A stretch of DNA of 64,000 nt, from NCBI GenBank assembly GCA_902168185.1, contig CABHOV010000073.1, positions 186,001 through 250,000 of the forward strand, in the 5' to 3' direction. Both the position numbers and the translations under genes were made by a program. A model generated the notes under the pieces. The model had not been told where the DNA came from, did no database searches, and saw only the letters and a program-made list of their open reading frames with translations. The first letter of the stretch is position 1; each line of letters opens with the position of its first letter. Positions 26,456-34,488 of the stretch are shown here, one piece after another. Source of the DNA: an uncultured Bacteroides sp. (GTDB lineage: Bacteria > Bacteroidota > Bacteroidia > Cytophagales > Cyclobacteriaceae).

Positions 26456-26758
26456 TTAACCTTTCATGCCCGAAGGGTGCTGTCGTGAATCAAAAATATC
26501 GGTTATGTAAACCGACTCGTTTTCAATATAATAAATGATTTTATAGGGACCTTCGATCAATCTGCGATGATGTTTTGAGAGATGGGCGAGATAGTCTTCC
26601 GCCTGCCCTAAAAATTGCCGCGTCTTAAGTGAATCTATCTTCGCTAGAAGACCTTCCGCTATCTCTTCTATCTTTTCTTCGGGAACTCCCTGAAATTTGA
26701 GGAAGTCAATTGAACGTTTAAAATTTTCTCTTGCCTGTAACGTAAAAACAATCTTCAC
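26456..26758 (-). CDS. RelE/ParE-type toxin
   Basis: A 100-residue protein of the ParE/RelE fold: KIVFTLQARENFKRSIDFL, a helical pair with the EEIAEGLLAKIDSLK segment, HHRRLIEGPYKIIYYIE and VYITDIFDSRQHPSGM. The C-terminal R-x-H-P is typical of ParE members, which poison gyrase; RelE members instead cleave mRNA on ribosomes. The sequence alone leans to ParE. It starts with GTG directly after the antitoxin stop codon (TAG then GTG, no gap), which makes its translation depend on that of the antitoxin. Confidence 0.85.
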   Translation of the reverse strand: MKIVFTLQARENFKRSIDFLKFQGVPEEKIEEIAEGLLAKIDSLKTRQFLGQAEDYLAHLSKHHRRLIEGPYKIIYYIENESVYITDIFDSRQHPSGMKG

Positions 26759-26992
26759 CTAACGTTTTTGTTTTATATAACCTTTTATAAAGTCTCGAAA
26801 TTCATCCATCGTATATACTCTGCCTTCTTTAATGTCTTCTTCTGCCTTTAATGCACGCGCAATCATGGCCGCTTTCATCTCCGCTTCCTTTTGTGCTTTT
26901 TCCAGAATCTCATACACATTGTTCAGGATATCTGGATCATTCTGTACCTCCACCAATTTCTGAATCTCACTTTTAATTTCTGCGACTTTCAT
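26759..26992 (-). CDS. Antitoxin of the ParE-type pair
   Basis: A 77-residue, strongly charged and helical protein (MKVAEIKSEIQKLVEVQND..., a central run of Ala/Lys/Glu in KAQKEAEMKAAMIARALKAEED, and a C-terminal VYTMDEFRDFIKGYIKQKR). It precedes the toxin without a gap, as antitoxins do. The EGRVYTMDEFRDFI tail resembles the toxin-wrapping segment of small addiction-module antitoxins. No ribbon-helix-helix signature is obvious at the N-terminus, so its DNA-binding ability is uncertain. Called mainly by position. Confidence 0.75.
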   Translation of the reverse strand: MKVAEIKSEIQKLVEVQNDPDILNNVYEILEKAQKEAEMKAAMIARALKAEEDIKEGRVYTMDEFRDFIKGYIKQKR

Positions 26993-27004
26993 AGTATAAA
27001 GGTA

Positions 27005-27448
27005 TTACTTAATTCGAACAAAAATTTTCGTTTCGCATACGCGCGATGCATTTGAAATGATCAGTGAATCAGCACTGAATTTTTCTACCGTAAAGCTCTC
27101 CAGTATAGTATGCGATTTTTTATCCAGGAAATGTAAAGCATCGCTATTGAACTTATACATAAACGATTTTGAGTTATAGGATTTGCGCCTGCTCACAATC
27201 TTGGTACTCTCTTCCGCCATATTCTTTTCCTTGAACTGAATTACCTGCGGTATAGCACCCGACATACTTTTCATTTCATCTGCCACCTCCTGCATGCCGG
27301 TATTGTCGTCACTGGCATCAACATCATCCTCCAGGCAACTGGTTTGTTTTACTAATTGCCATTTACCAACAATGGATTGCGCCCGCCCCATACCATGAAT
27401 GGAACACAGTGCGAACATCAGCATAAAAAAAACTATGGGCGATTTCAT
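27005..27448 (-). CDS. Secreted lipocalin-like protein
   Basis: 147 residues from the ATG at 27448, which opens a signal peptide (MKSPIVFFMLMFALCSIHGMGRAQ); an upstream start adds 10 residues before it. After cleavage the protein begins SIVGKWQLVKQTSCLED, the GxW motif of lipocalin-like and DUF4923-type Bacteroidota proteins, followed by short beta strands (VIQFKEKNMAEES, SFMYKFNSDALHFLD, VEKFSADSLIIS). Two cysteines (TSCLED and RVCETK) could form a disulfide. Ligand and role are unknown. It is divergent from the dgcN gene. Confidence 0.6.
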   Translation of the reverse strand: MKSPIVFFMLMFALCSIHGMGRAQSIVGKWQLVKQTSCLEDDVDASDDNTGMQEVADEMKSMSGAIPQVIQFKEKNMAEESTKIVSRRKSYNSKSFMYKFNSDALHFLDKKSHTILESFTVEKFSADSLIISNASRVCETKIFVRIK

Positions 27449-27568
27449 AAGCGTCAGGTTTATATCAAAAATACTCAAAATTCAAGCCACTAACTTTCAT
27501 CATTCAACAGCTTTTGAAAACTCACTTTATTGCGCGAAATTCCGCCCCTTCAGAAAGCAAATATCAAT

Positions 27569-28645
27569 ATGGCAAAAAGTAATGCAATTGTAATTACCGG
27601 TGGATTCCTCGACACGGGTAGCACAAAAACTGCTCACGGGCTCATCCGTGGCACAGATCGATTTAATATTGTTGGCGTCATTGACAGTAAACATCCGGGT
27701 AAAGATGCGGGTGAAGTGCTGGACGGGCGAAAACGAAATATTCCGATCTATGCTTCACTCACCGATTTTATGACGACAGCACCTGTGAAAGCTACACATT
27801 GCGTAGTGGGCGTTGCTACGAAAGGTGGTGTTATTCCAGATTCACTTCGTGTCGTACTGAAAGAGGCATTGGAGAGTGGATATAATCTTGTGAATGGTTT
27901 GCATGAATATATATCAGATATACCGGAGCTGGCAGAACTTGCCCGACAAAAAGGTTTAGAGATAATTGATGTGCGCAAGCCTAAGAAATTTAAAGACCTG
28001 CATTTCTGGACTGGCAAAATTAAAGAAGTGAAGTGTCCGAAAATTGCCGTGCTCGGAACAGACTGTGCTTTGGGTAAACGTACTACTACGCGCTTCCTGG
28101 TAGAAGCAATGCGTAAGGCGGGGTATAAAGCAGAGATGATTTATACCGGCCAAACAGGCTGGATGCAAGGTGCCAAATATGGTTTTGTTTTCGATTCAAC
28201 ATTAAATGATTTTATCTCCGGTGAAATGGAACACGCTGTTGTTACCTGTTACCAGGAAGAAAAACCAGATATCATTTTTATTGAAGGACAATCTTCTCTT
28301 CGTAATCCAAGCGGACCAGCAGGAGCGGAGTGGATTGTATCGGCCAATGCCGATGCCGTTGTATTGCAACATAATCCGGCTCGCAAACAATATAAAGATA
28401 TGGAGTATTACCCTGCCTATATTGCTGATCCGAAAGATGAAATTGCATTGATCCGAATTTACGGAGCACCTACTGTTGCACTCACAATCAATACCGCGAA
28501 GATGAGCGAACAGGAAGCTCGTGCATATGCCCGCGAGTATGAAACACAACTGGGTATACCAGCGGTGCTTCCGCTCGAAGATGGAGTAGAAAGTTTAGTG
28601 CCTGTATTTGAAGAACTGATCAAGAAAAATCTTGCGCAGGTTTAA
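27569..28645 (+). CDS. dgcN: DUF1611 protein, D-glutamate N-acetyltransferase DgcN-like
   Basis: 358 residues from the ATG at 27569. It is a DUF1611-family protein: an N-terminal Rossmann-like domain (AIVITGGFLDTGSTKTAHGLIR, FNIVGVIDSKHPGKDAGEVLDG) and a C-terminal P-loop-type domain (IAVLGTDCALGKRTTTRFLVEAMRKAGY, IYTGQTGWMQG, IIFIEGQSSLRNPSG). In marine bacteria, DgcN acts with DgcA to use D-glutamate: DgcN N-acetylates D-Glu and DgcA epimerises the product. The DgcA-like gene follows 29 nt downstream, the same arrangement. The assignment rests on family and context and has not been tested for this phylum as far as I know. Confidence 0.8.
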   Translation: MAKSNAIVITGGFLDTGSTKTAHGLIRGTDRFNIVGVIDSKHPGKDAGEVLDGRKRNIPIYASLTDFMTTAPVKATHCVVGVATKGGVIPDSLRVVLKEALESGYNLVNGLHEYISDIPELAELARQKGLEIIDVRKPKKFKDLHFWTGKIKEVKCPKIAVLGTDCALGKRTTTRFLVEAMRKAGYKAEMIYTGQTGWMQGAKYGFVFDSTLNDFISGEMEHAVVTCYQEEKPDIIFIEGQSSLRNPSGPAGAEWIVSANADAVVLQHNPARKQYKDMEYYPAYIADPKDEIALIRIYGAPTVALTINTAKMSEQEARAYAREYETQLGIPAVLPLEDGVESLVPVFEELIKKNLAQV

Positions 28646-28674
28646 TAACAACGATCCATTCAAAAATAATTATA

Positions 28675-29745
28675 ATGACGAAGATTAAAGATGTAAAAGT
28701 TTGGAGCGTAGATCTGGGCAACACCAAGCCCTATACCATTGCTTTTAAAACAGTAGATGAAGTGCGAAATGCATTTGTTGAGATTACGCTTGACAATGGC
28801 TTAACAGGCATTGGCTCGGGTAACCCCAGTGAATACGTGGTAGGCGAAACACTGGATCAATGTCTGGAAGCATTGGAAGAAAAAAACCTGGAGTTCCTCA
28901 TCGGTCGTGATATCCGTGAATTCAATCAGCTGACGTTTGAGGTATGGAAGAAATTTCCGGAGAATCCTTCTGCGCGTGCTGCACTGGATATAGCCCTGCA
29001 CGATGCTTTTACAAAATACCTCGATATACCACTCGTTAAATTCTTAGGACAAAAAATAAAGAAGCTTCCTACATCCAATACCATTGGTATCAAGAATGTA
29101 GAGGAGACTTTAAAGGAAGCGCAAGACTATATCAAGCGTGGTTTTAAAGTATTGAAAGTAAAACTCGGACATAGCCTGGATGAAGATGTAGAGCGATTGA
29201 TGAAGCTTCGTGAGCAACTTGGCAATGCTGTAGTTATTCGTGTGGACGCGAACCAGGGATATACTGTACATCAAACTATAGAGCTATACGGACGTGCTTA
29301 CGATTTGAACATTGAATTGATCGAGCAACCTTTGCCTGCACACGACATTGCTGAAATGAAAGGTCTGCCGAAAGAAGTAAGAAATGTACTGGCAGCAGAT
29401 GAATCGTTAATCACACCGGCAGATGCTATTGAACTGGTAAAGCCTCCCAAGGCAGCTGCCATTTTTAATATTAAGTTGATGAAGTGTGGAGGCATAAGTC
29501 AGGCATTAAAAATTGCAGATATAGGGCTTCACGAAAACATCGATCTCTTCTGGGGATGTAACGATGAAAGTATCGTGAGTATAACTGCTGCATTACACGC
29601 TGCTTATTCGTGCTCAAACACCAAGTATATAGATCTGGATGGAAGCCTTGATCTGGCGCGCGATGTTGTGAAGGGCGGCTTTGTATTGAAAGACGGGTAT
29701 ATGTATTGCTCGGATAAACCAGGCCTCGGAGTCGAGAGAATTTAG
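28675..29745 (+). CDS. dgcA: Enolase-superfamily dipeptide epimerase / N-acetyl-D-Glu racemase DgcA-like
   Basis: 356 residues of the mandelate racemase/muconate lactonising enzyme type. The catalytic set is intact: KVLKVKLG (KxK pair), VVIRVDANQGY (metal Asp), IELIEQPLP (metal Glu), LAADES (metal Asp) and NIKLMKCGG (second base Lys). Close relatives act as L-Ala-D/L-Glu epimerases in peptidoglycan recycling. Beside a DUF1611 gene, the DgcA role (interconversion of N-acetyl-D- and L-Glu) is at least as likely. The two genes share one transcript that ends at the strong hairpin just downstream. Confidence 0.85.
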   Translation: MTKIKDVKVWSVDLGNTKPYTIAFKTVDEVRNAFVEITLDNGLTGIGSGNPSEYVVGETLDQCLEALEEKNLEFLIGRDIREFNQLTFEVWKKFPENPSARAALDIALHDAFTKYLDIPLVKFLGQKIKKLPTSNTIGIKNVEETLKEAQDYIKRGFKVLKVKLGHSLDEDVERLMKLREQLGNAVVIRVDANQGYTVHQTIELYGRAYDLNIELIEQPLPAHDIAEMKGLPKEVRNVLAADESLITPADAIELVKPPKAAAIFNIKLMKCGGISQALKIADIGLHENIDLFWGCNDESIVSITAALHAAYSCSNTKYIDLDGSLDLARDVVKGGFVLKDGYMYCSDKPGLGVERI

Positions 29746-29749
29746 GAAG

Positions 29750-29791
29750 AACTATAGCCGATGATTGATATATAAATTATCGGCTATAGTT
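29750..29791. terminator. Bidirectional terminator, dgcA / blaR1
   Basis: A perfect 13-bp stem (AACTATAGCCGAT at 29750-29762 with 29779-29791) around a 16-nt loop, starting 4 nt after the dgcA stop codon and ending 7 nt before the stop of the convergent BlaR1 gene. It is followed by TTTAAT. Confidence 0.75.
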
Positions 29792-29798
29792 TTAATGA

Positions 29799-31754
29799 TT
29801 ACTTCACGTAGTGAACGTTGCCGTCCTCTTTAAAATATTTCTTGTGAAGCTTCTGATATTTTTCCTTATCGGCTGACTTTATTTCTTTGCCGTTAATCTC
29901 GATTGTACCATCATCATTCCAATTCAAGTTCTTGATCTTATCACCTTTCTTGAGATAGCCATCTTTTATTAATTGCTGTTGAAGTTCTTCTTCAAATTGC
30001 TTCATGTTCTTTTCAAGAACTTTCATGTTCGCTTCAAGTTCCTTCATTTGTTTTGCATGAACCTCTTCCCAACGCTGCATATCTTCATTCCAGCGTTTCA
30101 TATTTTTTTCTTGCATGGCTAAAGCCTGATCCATTTCACGAAGCGCGTGCTGTTTAGCAACGTGTGCTTGTTGTTGTTCAAGAAGCGCTTGTTGACTTTC
30201 TATTACACTTTTTTCCATCTCGTGTTGCATCCGTTCTGCTTCGGCACGAAACTCTGCTTCGTTTTCAAATTCATATTTTACTTTGATGTCCTTCATCATC
30301 TTCTCAAAATCCTTCTCATGGGATTTATAAAAATCACCGAAGTTTTCTTTGAAAGAGTTTTCGAACTCTTTAGCAAATTGATCCCAGTTATTATCTCCCC
30401 AGGTAACTACCGGTACCGGTATACTATCCATGTGAAAAGTGAAATCAAATGGTGCTACAACAGGATCAGGAAAAGCAGCAAATGCTGGAAAATCCGGGAA
30501 GTCAGGAAAATCGGGAACGGCTGGTACAGTAAGCGTAACATCAACAGGTTCAACTACAGGACGAAGCTCTTCATCTCCTTCGAAAATCTCTTCGACTTCT
30601 TCATGTGGTTCTCCGTTCTCATCAACGGTAGTAATTGTTTTTTTGGAATAGCGGGCTGTCTTATTCTTGTTCTTGATCGTTGTGTCAGCCTGTGCAATTT
30701 TTTCATTCAGAGCATCCTGAGTAGTTTCATCTCTATAGGCACGCGTCATCGTAATCCATGATGCGCATACAAGTCCGATGACTACTAATGCGATCGGAAT
30801 AACGCGATCGCGGCCTGAATAATTTTTTACTGATTTTTCCATAAGTCTTTTGATTCGGTTCAATAACTGAGTTTTATTTTCAGCAAGTGATAGAGCTACA
30901 CCTGCCTGGTTAAGTCTGGCTTCTTCCAATTGTACCAAGGCCGAAGTATAGGCGCGCACGTTACCTGTTCTGGTTACTACAGCATCATCGCAGCAATGCT
31001 CGCGCTCATCGCGAATGATTGAAGAGATCATCCATACAAATGGATTGAAGAAGAGAAGTGCTTCAATAAACATCTGTATAAGATTCACGATATAATCATG
31101 TCTTTTTATGTGAATGAGCTCATGCAGAAAGATTGTTTCAAGTTGTTCTGTAGTTAGGCCTGTTAACATTCCGGTTGGCAGAATGATGAGTGGTTTAATA
31201 TAGCCTAGCACAACCGGTGCATGTACACGTGCAGATTCAGAGAGTGCTATGGTATATCGGATGTTTAATGCACGGGCCATTTCTTGCAAGCGAACATTCC
31301 AATCGGTGTGTAACGGTAAAGATTCTTTCCTTAACACAGATACATATATACTGCCGCCAACAACACGCATCATAAAGAACAACGCACCGGCAATCCAGGC
31401 GGCAACAAACCATTTCATGTTCGCTTCCATGAAATATAGCGTGGTGCCTATAAAACTATCCGGTGATTCACTTACACTGTTTTGAAAGGAAGTGAACGAG
31501 AAGGTATACGGTGCCACGATGGGTGCATCAGCAGTATATACATATAACTTCGTGAAAGTTACAGCCGTTGCCAATACAATGCATAAAAGCCCCGTGAGCG
31601 CAATCCCATATCTATAGCCTGATAATTTTGAAGGGACTATCTTTAGTGAAAGCACCACTATACCCGTAATAATCAGCCCTTGCCAGAGCGAATGTACCAG
31701 TGTCCACCCTAGAGCTTCTATAAGTGAAGACGAAAGAAAGTCAGATAGATTCAT
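29799..31754 (-). CDS. BlaR1/MecR1-type M56 membrane metallopeptidase with a coiled-coil sensor region
   Basis: 651 residues. The N-terminal 330 residues hold about four membrane helices and a gluzincin site: HELIHIKRHD (HExxH at 211-215) with the downstream RDEREHCCDDA. In BlaR1 this protease, when signalled, triggers removal of the BlaI repressor. The classical C-terminal penicillin-binding domain is absent. Instead there is a proline/aspartate-rich spacer (PDFPDFPDFPAFAAFP, about 414-429), then a long Met/Gln/Glu/Lys coiled coil (about 480-600) and a small C-terminal domain. The stimulus is therefore unlikely to be a covalently bound beta-lactam. It is coupled to blaI by an ATGA overlap. 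Confidence 0.88.
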   Translation of the reverse strand: MNLSDFLSSSLIEALGWTLVHSLWQGLIITGIVVLSLKIVPSKLSGYRYGIALTGLLCIVLATAVTFTKLYVYTADAPIVAPYTFSFTSFQNSVSESPDSFIGTTLYFMEANMKWFVAAWIAGALFFMMRVVGGSIYVSVLRKESLPLHTDWNVRLQEMARALNIRYTIALSESARVHAPVVLGYIKPLIILPTGMLTGLTTEQLETIFLHELIHIKRHDYIVNLIQMFIEALLFFNPFVWMISSIIRDEREHCCDDAVVTRTGNVRAYTSALVQLEEARLNQAGVALSLAENKTQLLNRIKRLMEKSVKNYSGRDRVIPIALVVIGLVCASWITMTRAYRDETTQDALNEKIAQADTTIKNKNKTARYSKKTITTVDENGEPHEEVEEIFEGDEELRPVVEPVDVTLTVPAVPDFPDFPDFPAFAAFPDPVVAPFDFTFHMDSIPVPVVTWGDNNWDQFAKEFENSFKENFGDFYKSHEKDFEKMMKDIKVKYEFENEAEFRAEAERMQHEMEKSVIESQQALLEQQQAHVAKQHALREMDQALAMQEKNMKRWNEDMQRWEEVHAKQMKELEANMKVLEKNMKQFEEELQQQLIKDGYLKKGDKIKNLNWNDDGTIEINGKEIKSADKEKYQKLHKKYFKEDGNVHYVK

Positions 31755-32140
31755 ACATCACCTCCTTCTAATTTTTCAAGGTATTTTTTGATCTCGCGTA
31801 GTTCCTCTTTGGAAGATTTTTTATTACCCAGGGCACTCATCACAAGTTGTGCAGCAGAACCCTGAAAGACAGTACTGATCATTTTGTCAAGAATCTGCTG
31901 CCGCGTATTCTCAAGTGATGGCACTGCCCTATATAGATGCAGCTTGCCATTCTTTTGGCGTGTCACCAGGCCTTTTTCGTGCATGATCTGCATAAGCTTC
32001 AAAATGGTAGTATATCCATTTGAATCTTCGCCACCCATGGCTTCATGAACGTCTCGTACCGAAACAACAGAGCCCTTTTCCCACATGATCTGCAGTATTT
32101 CAAGCTCTTTTTCGGTTGGTTTAATGTTTTTCTTTGACAT
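31751..32140 (-). CDS. BlaI/MecI-family transcriptional repressor
   Basis: 129 residues of the BlaI/MecI/CopY winged-helix family: PTEKELEILQIMWEKGSVVSVRDVHEAM, YTTILKLMQIMHEKGLV as recognition region, and LHLYRAVPSLEN before the C-terminal dimerisation helix. Members repress their own operon until the partner protease is activated. Two identical operator half-site pairs flank the promoter immediately upstream, which supports autoregulation. Cotranscribed with the M56 peptidase gene. No beta-lactamase gene is nearby, so the regulon is unknown. Confidence 0.93.
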   Translation of the reverse strand: MSKKNIKPTEKELEILQIMWEKGSVVSVRDVHEAMGGEDSNGYTTILKLMQIMHEKGLVTRQKNGKLHLYRAVPSLENTRQQILDKMISTVFQGSAAQLVMSALGNKKSSKEELREIKKYLEKLEGGDV

Positions 32141-32142
32141 GA

Positions 32143-32158
32143 TACGAATCTTTTCGTA
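32143..32158. promoter_or_regulatory. BlaI operator, promoter-distal copy
   Basis: TACGAA-TCTT-TTCGTA, a 6-4-6 palindrome that ends 2 nt before the blaI start codon and begins 2 nt after the predicted -7 element. A repressor bound here would cover the transcription start. Confidence 0.75.
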
Positions 32159-32160
32159 GA

Positions 32161-32192
32161 CAAGTTTAGGAATGATTATTCACTCCCGCAAG
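32161..32192 (-). promoter_or_regulatory. Candidate promoter of blaI-blaR1
   Basis: Read on the minus strand: CTTG (32192-32189), 20 nt, TAAACTTG (32168-32161). This differs from TTTG-N19-TAnnTTTG by one base in each box and 1 nt of spacing. It sits exactly between the two operator copies. Confidence 0.5.
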
Positions 32193-32197
32193 TGTTT

Positions 32198-32213
32198 TAC
32201 GAAAAAATTCGTA
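32198..32213. promoter_or_regulatory. BlaI operator, promoter-upstream copy
   Basis: TACGAA-AAAA-TTCGTA has the same half-sites as the copy at 32143 and a centre 55 bp away. It lies 5 nt upstream of the predicted -33 box. Confidence 0.75.
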
Positions 32214-32329
32214 GATAGGTTCGGAATTTTTTTCGGAACGCTTAACGCGCCAAAGGATAATCACGAAAGACGCGAGCCGTTGTCTATATAGTATAGATAA
32301 CGAATCGTACTAATAGATCAAGTTGTTGA

Positions 32330-33544
32330 TTAAATCCCTGCTTCGATTTGAAAACGCAATTGCCAGTTATTATGATCTGCATTGGTGCCAGATAGCCAGG
32401 TGTTGGTTTCATAGGTAAGATCACTTTGCAGTTTCAGGCGATGACCACGTATATATTTACTTAACCCCATGGTATACTGCTGTATCTTTTCTTCCAGCGA
32501 TTGTATATCAGCATCGGGTCGCACCTGTGAGTAACGTCCAACGAGTTCGAAATTATTCTTGAATAAATAACTTCCCTGAAAGTTTTGTCCGTGCCCCACG
32601 TATACAAAGCGCTGATCACCATCTTCATTTGTAGTGATGGGATTCGGTGTTGTACGTCTTAAATATTCTGCTGCAAAAGCCCATCCATTATACTTGATCA
32701 GAAAGTCAAACATACTGGTTTGAATATCACGCGACTCATATAAAAATTTTCCAAGTTGTCCGCCTGTACGGATGGCGTTTTGATTGTTGGAGTATGTAAG
32801 GCCAAACGATACTTTTGGTTTTGGTTCACGTGCAAGGTCACCTTCAAAGTAGTCGCCACCATTGGTGAATTTACCAAACGGAAGAAGCTCAAGCCTGCCG
32901 GTATAGGCAAGCCCGCGATCTGAAGAGGTTATATTTCTACCATCACCGGAAGATATAGCACCACGCACAACATACGCGAGTCCATTGATTGTATTGTTAT
33001 AGTATAGCTGAAGGCCAAAATCACGATCAATGTTAAACGTTGAGTTTACTATAGAGCGATCCGGAAGTTGTAAATCTCCTGATGAATTAACACGCTGGCG
33101 ATTTCCCGGAAGTTTGGTTTGACCCAGGCCTATCGAAAAATGTTCGTTCACACTATATTGAATCATGGCATCACGAATCACATTTGGAAAGCCGGTGTCA
33201 TCGTAATCCATATCTGAGCGCGTAAACGCAAGTTGAATCAGATAGGTAAGCCTGGTGGTATATATAAATCCATCCAGACGAAGACGAAGTCTCCGTGTTC
33301 TTGCTTCCACACTGGCAATGTCCAGATCACTTTCACTTTCAGAAACAAGCGCGAGCCTGTTCTGCATTCTGAAACGGATGTTCAGCATGAAGAGACTATC
33401 CGGTGAGGTTATGCCAAGTCCTTTACCATATGTAAAATAAGGTGATGGAGAAATTACCGGAGGATTAGTCTGGCTGAAGCAGGATGTGGAAACAGTAAAA
33501 AATATGATCGTGACCAGCAGCGCACTTGCTCTTAGTTGTTTCAT
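32330..33544 (-). CDS. OprP/OprO-type outer-membrane porin
   Basis: 404 residues with a signal peptide (MKQLRASALLVTIIFFTVSTSCFSQ) and a barrel rich in alternating aromatic strands. LNIRFRMQNRLAL near the N-terminus, RRLRLRLDGFIYTTRLTYLIQLAFTRSD, and the KLPGNRQRVNSSGDLQ segment resemble the phosphate-selective porin O/P family. In Bacteroidota these barrels are used for various anions and are not proven phosphate channels. The C-terminus RFQIEAGI lacks a perfect terminal Phe but fits this phylum. Its own promoter would lie downstream of the EamA gene stop, in a 41-nt gap, so it may be part of the minus-strand run from tgt. Confidence 0.8.
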   Translation of the reverse strand: MKQLRASALLVTIIFFTVSTSCFSQTNPPVISPSPYFTYGKGLGITSPDSLFMLNIRFRMQNRLALVSESESDLDIASVEARTRRLRLRLDGFIYTTRLTYLIQLAFTRSDMDYDDTGFPNVIRDAMIQYSVNEHFSIGLGQTKLPGNRQRVNSSGDLQLPDRSIVNSTFNIDRDFGLQLYYNNTINGLAYVVRGAISSGDGRNITSSDRGLAYTGRLELLPFGKFTNGGDYFEGDLAREPKPKVSFGLTYSNNQNAIRTGGQLGKFLYESRDIQTSMFDFLIKYNGWAFAAEYLRRTTPNPITTNEDGDQRFVYVGHGQNFQGSYLFKNNFELVGRYSQVRPDADIQSLEEKIQQYTMGLSKYIRGHRLKLQSDLTYETNTWLSGTNADHNNWQLRFQIEAGI

Positions 33545-33585
33545 GAGAGTAAACTTTGGCGCGAAGATAATAGAAAAGAAAATAA

Positions 33586-34488
33586 CTACTTTTTCTCTGT
33601 GTAGAGATGATCGTATCTTCTCTTTAGAAGAGGATATAGGGCTACGGCCGCAAGAATAATCAATGTGCCCAGGTAAAAATTGATGCCCATCTTTTCCTTG
33701 TCTTTAAAAATGATCATCGCCATCGCGATGCCGTACAGGGGCTCAAGATTTAGTGACAGTTGCATCATGAACACGCTGATTTTTTTCATCAGCTCAACAG
33801 CAACGGAATATGCATACACCGAGCATACCCCTGCGAGTATGGCTATATACAGAAAGTCAGTTAGCGAAGGAGCGAGATGTAGGGTGTGATCGGGAGCCCA
33901 TGTATTCTTATACACAGGAAGGAATAGTGCCAGGGTGAGGAACACTCCGAGCATTTCATAAAGTGTAATTGTGAAAGCAGGAATACTGCGTACAAATTTA
34001 GCGTTGAAAACAGAGAACAACGCTGAGGTAAAGCCAGCGAGTATACCGAGCAGCAATCCGAACTTATAGTGAAAATCGAATGAGAATATAATATATAGTC
34101 CGGCGATGACGACAAGGCCAAGCAGCAGTTCAAATTTTTTAATGCGTGTGCGATTGAACAAGGGCTCAAGTAAGGCGGCCCATAGCGAGTTCGTTGCAAA
34201 CCCGACAAGACTCACCGATACATTCGAAACACGAGCCGAGCCAAAGAACGCAACCCAATGGATGGCTACTATAGCTCCGATCAACAAAAGTCTTATCAAT
34301 TCAACACGTGTTACTGCAAAAGTTCCCTTCGTGACAGCGATAACGATGCACATGCCGATCGCTGCGAGCAACGCTCGGTATAGAATCATTTCCACCGCAG
34401 GAATTGTAACGAGCTTACCGAGTATAGCAGTGAAGCCCCAAAGAAAAACTATAAAGTGAAGTTTGAAATAGTCGTTACGGGAAGCCAT
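33586..34488 (-). CDS. EamA/DMT-family transporter
   Basis: A 300-residue, ten-helix membrane protein built of two EamA repeats (FIVFLWGFTAILGKL at the start of the first; LLGILAGFTSALFSVFNAKFV at the start of the second). The family exports or imports small metabolites such as amino acids or nucleotide precursors; the substrate cannot be told from sequence. Its ATG shares one base with the stop codon of the LptF/LptG-type gene upstream (TAATG), so translation is coupled, though a functional link is not obvious. Confidence 0.88.
   Translation of the reverse strand: MASRNDYFKLHFIVFLWGFTAILGKLVTIPAVEMILYRALLAAIGMCIVIAVTKGTFAVTRVELIRLLLIGAIVAIHWVAFFGSARVSNVSVSLVGFATNSLWAALLEPLFNRTRIKKFELLLGLVVIAGLYIIFSFDFHYKFGLLLGILAGFTSALFSVFNAKFVRSIPAFTITLYEMLGVFLTLALFLPVYKNTWAPDHTLHLAPSLTDFLYIAILAGVCSVYAYSVAVELMKKISVFMMQLSLNLEPLYGIAMAMIIFKDKEKMGINFYLGTLIILAAVALYPLLKRRYDHLYTEKK

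Noticed and set aside
30147-30761. 204-residue frame antisense to the BlaR1 coiled-coil part
   Set aside because: Arises from the low-complexity Glu/Lys/Gln codons of the real gene; Phe/Leu-rich with no family.
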